The notes under the pieces were generated by a model. The model saw nothing but the letters and a program-made list of their open reading frames with translations, was not told where the DNA came from and ran no database searches. DNA of 64,000 nt, taken from positions 3,521-67,520 of the forward strand of contig JBCBQC010000027.1 of assembly GCA_039820405.1 (NCBI GenBank), written 5' to 3'. Shown one piece after another: positions 57,891-64,000 of the stretch (position 1 is the first letter of the stretch; every line of letters begins with the position of its first letter). Made by a program: the position numbers and the translations under genes. The DNA comes from CALLVY01 sp937899855. Its GTDB lineage: Bacteria; Bacteroidota; Bacteroidia; Chitinophagales; Saprospiraceae.

Positions 57891-58659
57891 GAGCGATGTA
57901 TTTGGCAATGGCGTCCAGATCCTGGAGCTTGTGGTGCAGGTAAGCCACGTAGGCGGCGCGTTTGTCGGCGGCGTCCGGGCCACCCGCAGTGTCGGTCAGC
58001 CAGGCTTCGGGAATGAGCGCTACGATGGTGTCGATGAGCGCGGGGCTCACCGAGGCTTGGATGGCGGTCTTGGCCCATTCCAACTCCGTGGCCAGGGGAA
58101 GCAGTACGTGATCGCCAACGCGGCTGAAGGGGCGATCGAGGTAATTGCGCCAGGTTTCCCAATTGTGGTGAAAGTACAGGCTCGCTCCGTGGTCGATCAG
58201 CCACAGCTCGCGTTTCCAATTGAGCAGGTTGGTGTTTTTGGCGGTTCGATCGATGTTGAGGAGGAGGCTATCGAGGAGCAGGACTTTGGAGGCAGTCAGG
58301 GGGTCGACCGGAAAAACGAGGGGGTCGTAGGTGATGGCGCCCGAGAGGAAATGCAGGCCCAGGTTGAGACCGACGCTAAATTTGAGCAAATCCTGGATTT
58401 CTTCGTCCGGCTCGGTTTGGCTAAAGGAGGCGTCCAGGTTCATAAACACCAACTCGGGTACTTTGAGTCCTATCGCCCGGGCCAGCTCTCCGCCGATCAG
58501 TTCGGCGATGAGGGCTTTGGGGCCTTGACCGGCTCCGCGGAATTTGAGGACGTAGAGGAAATCGTCGTCCGCTTTGACGATGGCGGGTAGGGAACCGCCT
58601 TCCCTTAGGGGCTGGAGGTACTGGACAACGTCGACGGTGCGAATTTCGGGCGCGCGCAT
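57880..58659 (-). CDS. HipA-like kinase
   Basis: A 259-residue protein from the ATG at 58659. LYVLKFRGAGQGPKALIAEL holds the ATP-binding Lys, LLDSLLLNIDRTAKNTNLLN the catalytic loop (N-x-D-R...N-T-N), and ELWLIDHGASLYFHHNW the DHG metal-binding motif. It lacks the N-terminal HipB-contact domain of E. coli HipA, so it is a short HipA-type kinase. HipA kinases phosphorylate translation components; here the target is unknown. The partner with DUF3037 follows at once. Confidence 0.84.
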   Translation of the reverse strand: MRAPEIRTVDVVQYLQPLREGGSLPAIVKADDDFLYVLKFRGAGQGPKALIAELIGGELARAIGLKVPELVFMNLDASFSQTEPDEEIQDLLKFSVGLNLGLHFLSGAITYDPLVFPVDPLTASKVLLLDSLLLNIDRTAKNTNLLNWKRELWLIDHGASLYFHHNWETWRNYLDRPFSRVGDHVLLPLATELEWAKTAIQASVSPALIDTIVALIPEAWLTDTAGGPDAADKRAAYVAYLHHKLQDLDAIAKYIAHVR

Positions 58660-58986
58660 GGGGGAAAGATAGTAAAAATTATGTAGTCCGCCGGGCTTGG
58701 GAAAAGGGGCCCTCCAGTTATTCCCGGCGAGGCCGGTCCTGGCACGGTGTTCCTTCCTAGTGGACAGAAAGGGAAAGGTCAAGTATACCCCGACCCAGTA
58801 AGGAGAAGACGCCTTTACTAACAATATTCATTACATGTGATTAATCATAAATGTTGATTTGTAGTACAACAAGCTACCCACTGGGCAAATTATGTTATCG
58901 AAGATTGGGGAATTAAAAACATCAGTGTACATTGTTGGAACAGCAACGCGATTACCTTTCCCACTCCAACCAAAACTTAATACCCG
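58660..58986. other. Intergenic region without recognised gene
   Basis: 327 bases between the HipA-like gene and the 144-residue secreted protein. It becomes AT-rich after 58820 and carries the start region of the rightward gene. No TAnnTTTG box with a TTG partner was recognised, and no frame of protein-like character was seen. Confidence 0.35.
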
Positions 58987-59421
58987 ATGAAGCCATTGAT
59001 CCTTTCCCTTACCTTCCTATGTCTTGCCGTTTGCGGAAGTCTATCCGCTCAAGTGTATTCGGACCAAGTGTACCAGCAGTTGAAAAAATCCTACAATACC
59101 CTCCGCCAATACGGCAACGTCAAGCTGGAGAAAACCATCATCACTAACGTCACGGATGACGAGACGGACGGCTGGACGTTTTACATGTCCAGTAGCAAGA
59201 CCTACTTCATCGTGGGGGCCTGTGACAACGATTGCTCGGACTTGGACATGTACATCACCCGGGCGAATTCCTCCTACAAAATTCGGGAAGATCGGGAGAC
59301 GAATGACATCCCCGTCATCTCCTACACGCCATCAGTCAGTGGCCGCTACACCATCACCCTGAAGATGTACAGCTGTAGCGCCTCGATCTGTTACCAAGGT
59401 TTTAGCGTGTATTCGCTCTAA
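58987..59421 (+). CDS. Small secreted protein of unknown function
   Basis: A 144-residue protein with a signal peptide (LILSLTFLCLAVCGSLSAQ). The mature part begins as a helix (SDQVYQQLKKSYNTLRQYGN) and then becomes a beta sandwich: GWTFYMSSSKTYFIVGACDN, CSDLDMYITRANSSYKIRED, YTPSVSGRYTITLKMYSCSA and ICYQGFSVYSL. The second half resembles pre-peptidase C-terminal domains of secreted proteases, with four cysteines. Unknown function. Confidence 0.7.
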   Translation: MKPLILSLTFLCLAVCGSLSAQVYSDQVYQQLKKSYNTLRQYGNVKLEKTIITNVTDDETDGWTFYMSSSKTYFIVGACDNDCSDLDMYITRANSSYKIREDRETNDIPVISYTPSVSGRYTITLKMYSCSASICYQGFSVYSL

Positions 59422-59507
59422 CGCCCTGACCGATCCGGTCGGAGTGCGCTCCCGAACGAGACGACTGGCGGGGACACGCGCCAGTGAGCTCAGGAGAAAA
59501 CCACCAA

Positions 59508-60200
59508 TCATTCCAAACGATCCAAGATCCAATGCCTGAGGCCCTCTTCATAAGAAAGAATGCGAAAATCTAGTATGCCCTGCGTCTTATTGAAATGCAG
59601 GGGGTAAAGGATGAATATGGGATTTTGCCAGGGGAAGTATACCTCTTCAAACGTTTTTTCCTTGACCGTGTACGTGGGCTCCGGTGCCCGCTGCTGATTT
59701 GGTTCAGCGCCGCCACGGTTGGAGGTAATGAGCTGCGAAAATGCGTACCCGGCCCTCGTGCTTGCAAACTGAAAGTAGACGCTTAAAGTAAGCACGTCCA
59801 CCAGATTTTCTGCCGCGGCGGGTGTTTCCTCTTCCAGCAACTGAATGGTATGGTCGAACTCAATCGTAATGCTATCCGCTCCTTTAAATTGGGCGATGAT
59901 GCGGTCACCGGGGTAGCGCATCCGTTTTTCGCGATCACAACAAGAGCGGCTGACGTCGTAATCCTGGGAGAATTTTTCGTAGCGCACCAAGTCGTAGCGG
60001 CGCTCCTCGCCCATTTCATCGACAAAGACGAGCCGATTTACACCGCGGTACACATCAAAAGTAGCGCTCTCCTCCGCAAAGGATTGGTAGGGCAATTCCA
60101 GGGTAGCACAGGGATCGGATGGGAGGTCTTCCTCTTCCGTACAACTGACGATGAGGATACCGAGCAAAGCCATTAATAAAGCCAGAGGTTTCGTTTTCAT
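59508..60200 (-). CDS. Lipoprotein of unknown function
   Basis: A 230-residue lipoprotein from the ATG at 60200 (LALLMALLGILIVSCTEEED). The chain is rich in beta structure: ATFDVYRGVNRLVFVDEMGE, RYPGDRIIAQFKGADSITIE, LVDVLTLSVYFQFASTRAGY, ILDFRILSYEEGLRHWILDR. It has two adjacent cysteines (RSCCDRE). No family recognised. It is convergent with the 144-residue secreted protein and divergent from the vWA protein. Confidence 0.7.
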   Translation of the reverse strand: MKTKPLALLMALLGILIVSCTEEEDLPSDPCATLELPYQSFAEESATFDVYRGVNRLVFVDEMGEERRYDLVRYEKFSQDYDVSRSCCDREKRMRYPGDRIIAQFKGADSITIEFDHTIQLLEEETPAAAENLVDVLTLSVYFQFASTRAGYAFSQLITSNRGGAEPNQQRAPEPTYTVKEKTFEEVYFPWQNPIFILYPLHFNKTQGILDFRILSYEEGLRHWILDRLE

Positions 60201-60389
60201 GGGTTTGTTTATAGTTGTTCTTAGGTAAATGTAACAAAATATATTGGAATTCTTACGCAAAAAGATGCCTCCTCCCCCTTCCTCTGCCGCTCACCGCCCC
60301 TCGTCGAATTTCTGCCGCCCCCACCCAAAATATTTGCGTCCCCGCCCATTTTGTCCGACCTTCCCCCACATAACCAGCCCCATAAATCC

Positions 60390-61502
60390 ATGAAAACTTT
60401 AAGCACTTCCTTACTCCTGCTACTCCTCGTACTCGGTTTCGCTCCCCAGCTCCCCGGCCAAGCCCAAGCCATCTACGACTCCGCCGAACGTGTCGCCATC
60501 AGTAGCCACCGCGAACAAGCCCTACCAGTCGAGGCCACCTACTTCAAGGTGCCCCTCTTCCTGGACTACAACGGCTTCCGCATCAACAATCAGTCGGCCC
60601 TGACCCTGCTCCAAACCCACCCCATTCGGACCATTCGGCTTTACTACTCCGACTATCCCCCCGGCCAAGATTTGAGCCTGCTCAACCTCGGTCGCATCGA
60701 TGCCCTGCTCCGTCAAGTACCCCAGGCCGCCGCGGATACCGTCGTCTGGCAAATCGTAAAGCAAACCGACTGTACCAATCGCCGGGAAGCGCAAAAACGC
60801 TTCCACGGCTTCGAGGTCCTCCTCGCCATCCCGGACGATATCAAGCTCTCCACCATCCAAGTCGATAGCAGCTTTCAAGACTTTGTCGTCGATCGCGTAC
60901 TGCGCCGCAACGACTGGCGCGAGATGCTGATTGTTACCGACGTGACGGGGAGTATGGCGCCTTACACGTCCCAACTCTTCCTCTGGCTCCAACTCAATAC
61001 CCTCGACGATCGCGTCAAGCAGTTCGTCTTTTTCAACGATGGCGACTACACCCGCGATGCCGATAAGGTCATTGGGCAAACCGGAGGGATTTACCACACC
61101 AAATCCAAAGCCTACCGGGAGGTCGAATTGACCGCCTTGCAGTCCATGTTCAACGGTGGTGGCGGAGATTCGCCCGAGAATGATGTGGAGGCCCTGCTGC
61201 GGGGCTTGCACCTCTGTCCCGATTGCCAGGAAAACATCTTGATTGCCGATAACTTTTCCAAGGTCCGGGATTTGGAGTTGCTACACGAGATCAATCAACC
61301 GATCCGCATCATCATCTGTGGGTCGGAGACCGGGGTCAACGTCGAATACCTCAATCTGGCGCGCGATACGGGAGGCTCCATCCACCTGATGGAGGAGGAT
61401 TTGTTCGAACTCATCCAACTGAACGAAGGCAAAACCCTAGAGATCAATGGCTTTCATTATCAGATCGTGGACAACCGTTTTGTACGGATCAAGGGCTTGT
61501 AA
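60390..61502 (+). CDS. Secreted protein with vWA-like fold
   Basis: A 370-residue protein (ATG at 60390, signal LLLLLLVLGFAPQLPGQAQA). The N-terminal half has no clear family. From about residue 190 a vWA-like fold: MLIVTDVTGSMAPYTSQLFL (MIDAS D-x-T-G-S), VFFNDGDYTRDADKVIGQTG, NILIADNFSKVRDLELLHEI, RIIICGSETGVN. The MIDAS Asp and Ser are present, with Thr in the place of the usual second small residue. The protein ends VVDNRFVRIKGL-like. Function unknown; likely a metal-dependent binder outside the cell. Confidence 0.72.
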   Translation: MKTLSTSLLLLLLVLGFAPQLPGQAQAIYDSAERVAISSHREQALPVEATYFKVPLFLDYNGFRINNQSALTLLQTHPIRTIRLYYSDYPPGQDLSLLNLGRIDALLRQVPQAAADTVVWQIVKQTDCTNRREAQKRFHGFEVLLAIPDDIKLSTIQVDSSFQDFVVDRVLRRNDWREMLIVTDVTGSMAPYTSQLFLWLQLNTLDDRVKQFVFFNDGDYTRDADKVIGQTGGIYHTKSKAYREVELTALQSMFNGGGGDSPENDVEALLRGLHLCPDCQENILIADNFSKVRDLELLHEINQPIRIIICGSETGVNVEYLNLARDTGGSIHLMEEDLFELIQLNEGKTLEINGFHYQIVDNRFVRIKGL

Positions 61503-61518
61503 GTACCAGTTGTAAATA

Positions 61519-62139
61519 CTACCATTCCAGGACGACCGGTGGGTTGATGAGGCCCCGGTAGGAATCCAGGTTGGACGCATTGATAAAGGTGGTCCCGCCG
61601 ATTTCCCGCTGTCCGTAGCTGGCGTGAATGTGGCCAAAGACGTGTACTTTAATCGACCGGGACGGCAGTTCCTGCCGGAGATAGGTACAGCCCAGGGTCT
61701 GGCCGGAGCCCGAACGGTCCAGGATGCCGTGGGGAGGGGTATGGGTAATGAGGAGGTCGATCTGCGGGGGCAGGTAGCGCCAGTGGGCCGCCAATTGCTC
61801 CCGTGGCCGCCCGAAGGCCCAGCCGACCAGATCGGGGGTGTGGGGGGAGCCCCAGAGGCGGTAGGGGCCCACTTGGTGGGCCTGGTTGTTGAGGTAGGTG
61901 AGGCCGGGGGGCAGCAACTCCAAAAATTCGAGGGGCTGTTCTTCTAAAAACAAGTCGTGATTGCCCCCGATAAAGACTTTGTGGGCGTAATCCAAGTCGC
62001 CCATCCAATCCAGAAAATCGCGGACTTCCGCTTCGCTTCCGTGATCGGTGATGTCCCCCGCGTGGACCAGCACCTCGCCCGGAGGGAGCTCCAGGTCCCG
62101 ATGCAAACCGTGGGTGTCGGAGATAAATACAAATTTCAA
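61519..62139 (-). CDS. Metallophosphoesterase
   Basis: A 206-residue calcineurin-like phosphoesterase. FVFISDTHGLHRD (metal ligands D-x-H), VHAGDITDHG, VFIGGNHDLFLEE (GNHD), THTPPHGILD and VFGHIHASYGQ (GHIH) are all present. It should cleave a phosphodiester or phosphomonoester; similar proteins are annotated as metallophosphatases of unknown substrate. The start codon is a TTG at 62137-62139. The MITE at 62158-62346 ends 18 bases upstream, so the native promoter has probably been displaced. Confidence 0.87.
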   Translation of the reverse strand: MKFVFISDTHGLHRDLELPPGEVLVHAGDITDHGSEAEVRDFLDWMGDLDYAHKVFIGGNHDLFLEEQPLEFLELLPPGLTYLNNQAHQVGPYRLWGSPHTPDLVGWAFGRPREQLAAHWRYLPPQIDLLITHTPPHGILDRSGSGQTLGCTYLRQELPSRSIKVHVFGHIHASYGQREIGGTTFINASNLDSYRGLINPPVVLEW

Positions 62140-62157
62140 AAGATGGTTGGTTTACTA

Positions 62158-62346
62158 GAAGCCATCTCAAAATGTTTTTGCCGGCGAGGGAGTGGTCATT
62201 TACGTCCCTACGAGGCGCTAAAACGGAGTCCCGATTCCTATCGGGATGACGCTTTTGGTAACGAAGTAGGGGCGTAAATGACCCTGCCGTAGCCCAAATC
62301 GACGCAGGAGATTCACGCCAGTAAAGTATATTTTTGAGATGACTTC
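62158..62346 (+). mobile_element. MITE family 1, copy 2
   Basis: 189 bases flanked by TA (62156-62157, 62347-62348). Inverted ends GAAGCCATCTCAAAA and GAAGTCATCTCAAAA. It contains the palindrome TCCCGATTCCTATCGGGA and is the relative of 34972-35139 with a longer right part. It lies just upstream of the phosphoesterase start. Confidence 0.85.
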
Positions 62347-62348
62347 TA

Positions 62349-62517
62349 CTACGAGGTAGAACAGTGTTTTATGCGGAAGATTCGCTCTTACCTAGTGGTC
62401 AAAGACCTCGTTCGGAACGACTCGGGCTTGTACACGACCTTATTGGCGGAGTACATATCTGGCCCGGTAAATCTTCCCCTCTCGATTAGCTTGCGGTAGC
62501 TGGGGTTGCGGTCGGGA
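62349..62517. other. Region with possible gene remnant
   Basis: Right after the MITE, the leftward strand has a short frame (about 62388-62520) that reads SPDRNPSYRKLIERGRFTGP then DMYSANKVVYKPESFR; it overlaps the end of the lipoprotein gene in another frame. It has a protein-like look but no start of its own. It could be a fragment of a gene cut by the MITE. Otherwise nothing is seen. Confidence 0.3.
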
Positions 62518-62967
62518 CTAAATGTTCTTTTTCGATTTGAGGGTAAAATTGACGGGGACCCGTAGCGGCCCGGCATCGTACATATTGAGGTAGAGGATGA
62601 CGGGGGTCGCATTTCCTTCCCAGGTCACTTCGTAGCGGTCGAGCAGTCCTTTTTTGAAGGGAGAATTCTTGGTCTTGAAGGTACAACAGCTGCCCAGGCG
62701 TTCGTAGCTCAGGGGTTCCCCGTTGGGGCCGGCCAGCGCATTGAGAAAGCGCCGTTCGTTGAGGGGCCCATCGGAATCCATTATGCCTCCCACCTCGATG
62801 GGTTTTTTCTCCGCGTACCCGTAATTGGGGTCACTGGAAAATTCATTGAGGATAAAGGTTTGGCCATCCAGCAGTTTGGCCGTTTGCTTACCGCTTCTTT
62901 GAGTGGAGGAGCAGGAAAGAATCAATACCAGACTAAAAAGTGGGAAAAAGCGGAAGGTAGACCTCAT
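62518..62967 (-). CDS. Conserved lipoprotein of unknown function
   Basis: A 149-residue lipoprotein from the ATG at 62967 (LVLILSCSSTQRSG). The mature part has SSDPNYGYAEKKPIEVGGIM, PLNERRFLNALAGPNGEPLS, YERLGSCCTFKTKNSPFKKG and LDRYEVTWEGNATPVILYLN, ending MYDAGPLRVPVNFTLKSKK. I recall this as a conserved Bacteroidota family, sometimes misnamed after KDO aldolase; its function is unknown. It is divergent from the ADP-ribosylglycohydrolase, 40 bases apart. Confidence 0.72.
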   Translation of the reverse strand: MRSTFRFFPLFSLVLILSCSSTQRSGKQTAKLLDGQTFILNEFSSDPNYGYAEKKPIEVGGIMDSDGPLNERRFLNALAGPNGEPLSYERLGSCCTFKTKNSPFKKGLLDRYEVTWEGNATPVILYLNMYDAGPLRVPVNFTLKSKKNI

Positions 62968-63007
62968 GATTGTCGTTGGTTGGTATGAAAAGAATAAGGA
63001 AGATAAG

Positions 63008-63928
63008 ATGAATGTGACGAACCGAAAAGCCTTGGCTCGCAAATGTGTACGTGGATTATCCATCGGGGATGCCTTTGGAGAAAGCTTTTTTGGCCGCGAG
63101 GCGGAAATGTTGAACCACATCGCCCAACGGCGGATTCCCGCGACTAGCTGGGAATTTACGGACGATACGGTGATGGCCATTGCGGTATTGGAGGAATTGG
63201 AGTGCTACGGAACCGTACAATCGAATCGACTGGCTGCTGCCTTTGCCCACAAACACGAATTGGATGTGAATCGGGGCTACGGGGCAACGACGCGGCGAAT
63301 CCTCCGGGCCATTACGGCGGGGGAAGACTGGCAGGAGCTGGCCCGGAAGGTGTTCAGCGGTATGGGGTCAATGGGAAATGGCGCGGCCATGCGGGTTGGA
63401 CCAATCGGAGCGTATTACCATGACGACTTCGATCGGGTAAGGACCCTGGCCATAACTTCTGCCCAGATTACTCACACCCACATCGAGGGTATCTGTGGGG
63501 CCATTGCCGTTGCCATCGCTGTTGCCATGGCCAGTCGGCTGGGATTAAAGGGTAAGGCGATGGAACCATCGCCTTTTATCCAGGGGGTACTGGACTGGTT
63601 ACCGGATTGCGATACTCGGTCGAGGATCGCCAAATCGCTTCACGTGCCCTTACATTACCATACCGAAACCCTAAAAAGAATATTGGGCAACGGCACTCAA
63701 ATCCAGGCGGTTGATACGGTCCCTTTTGCCCTGTGGTGTGCGGCACATCATTTAGACAATCTGGAAGAAGCGCTGTGGAAGGCCGTATCCGTTCTCGGTG
63801 ATCGCGATACCATTGGAGCGATCGTGGGAGCCATCGTAACGATGTCCACCCCGGCAGATCGGATACCTACGACTTGGCTTTTGGCGGTGGAGGATTTTGA
63901 ACAAAGCGTCTTTAGAAGTCCAGACTAG
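63008..63928 (+). CDS. ADP-ribosylglycohydrolase (ends in MITE family 2)
   Basis: A 306-residue protein from the ATG at 63008. GLSIGDAFGESFFGREAEML, EFTDDTVMAIAVLEELE (metal site, Asp52 and Asp53), MGSMGNGAAMRVGPIG, AQITHTHIEG, and GDRDTIGAIVGAIVTM (second metal site) are the DraG-type ADP-ribosyl-acceptor hydrolase blocks. It would remove ADP-ribose from a modified molecule. The stop TAG uses TA of the target site (63926-63927) and the first base of the inserted MITE, so the original C terminus may have been slightly longer. The last residues (VEDFEQSVFRSPD) are near the usual end. Confidence 0.87.
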   Translation: MNVTNRKALARKCVRGLSIGDAFGESFFGREAEMLNHIAQRRIPATSWEFTDDTVMAIAVLEELECYGTVQSNRLAAAFAHKHELDVNRGYGATTRRILRAITAGEDWQELARKVFSGMGSMGNGAAMRVGPIGAYYHDDFDRVRTLAITSAQITHTHIEGICGAIAVAIAVAMASRLGLKGKAMEPSPFIQGVLDWLPDCDTRSRIAKSLHVPLHYHTETLKRILGNGTQIQAVDTVPFALWCAAHHLDNLEEALWKAVSVLGDRDTIGAIVGAIVTMSTPADRIPTTWLLAVEDFEQSVFRSPD

Positions 63929-64000
63929 GGGGTGTCTGAAAATTATCCTTCGGCGCATCTTTGGCATCTTTAGAACTTGGCCACCCGTCCGCCAAACGGT
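63928..64000. mobile_element. MITE family 2, second copy, cut by the window end
   Basis: From TA at 63926-63927, GGGGGTGTCTGAAAATTATC and onward reads the same as the right part of 23634-23856 on the opposite strand, through CATCTTTAGAACTTGGCCAC and CCGTCCGCCAAACGGT to the edge. Confidence 0.85.

Overview
The window looks like part of a chromosome from a GC-rich member of the Bacteroidota, most plausibly a Saprospiria/Lewinella-type bacterium (inference). Visible reasons: proteins ending in type IX secretion (T9SS) sorting domains of both type A (PNP..GLYxVR endings) and type B (LYLPNAFSPNEDG ending), OmpA-like and vWA surface proteins, several AraC-type regulators, and a few promoter-like TAnnTTTG boxes. 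No rRNA, tRNA or CRISPR array was seen. The left edge cuts a large propeller-sensor histidine kinase; the right edge cuts a small transposon-like repeat.

Layout. 0-9 kb: LytS-type sensor kinase, quinone-reductase-like MDR, a class III nucleotide cyclase fused to TPR and AraC domains, a yellow/royal-jelly-type protein and an AraC regulator. 9-13 kb: an ECF sigma factor, a small membrane protein and a CpxP/CnrX-like sensor, followed by YHYH, MORN-like, SCO and EF-hand proteins, which together look like a metal/copper-responsive module. 13-20 kb: surface vWA protein and a FdhF/YdeP-type molybdenum oxidoreductase with a DUF7009-like protein and FdhD. 20-31 kb: SDRs, OmpA protein, an AT-richer island with a cysteine-rich lipoprotein, a gene remnant and an unlisted 42-residue peptide with a Gly-Gly leader motif, then T9SS cargo genes. 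31-34 kb: a LysR regulator divergent from an SbtA-type bicarbonate transporter flanked by two small proteins. 34-41 kb: an antitoxin gene broken by a mobile element, a solitary TIR-domain protein, secreted and OmpA-like proteins. 41-47 kb: a second ECF sigma/membrane protein pair, acyl-CoA synthetase, hydrolase, LRR protein. 47-51 kb: a duplicated-domain lipoprotein and two secreted caspase-like proteins, one carrying MORN-type repeats. 51-64 kb: gluzincin-like protease, membrane-bound AraC regulator, SGNH hydrolase, beta-lactamase-fold hydrolase, HipA-like kinase with DUF3037 partner, vWA protein, metallophosphoesterase and an ADP-ribosylglycohydrolase.

Mobile and decaying DNA is a theme. 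Two MITE-like families, both flanked by TA, occur twice each: family 1 at 34972-35139 and 62158-62346, family 2 at 23634-23856 and from 63928 past the edge. They break an antitoxin gene, sit right before a phosphoesterase start, and supply the stop codon of the last gene. A different, diverged intergenic repeat is shared by about 19981-20175 and 51164-51345. Three genes are split by one in-frame stop codon each (TAG at 26071-26073, TAA at 40466-40468, TAA at 46919-46921), and one sigma factor has no usable start codon in frame. The best candidates for undescribed systems are the SbtA module without SbtB, the sigma/sensor/YHYH/SCO operon, the Gly-Gly peptide island, and the secreted MORN-caspase pair.
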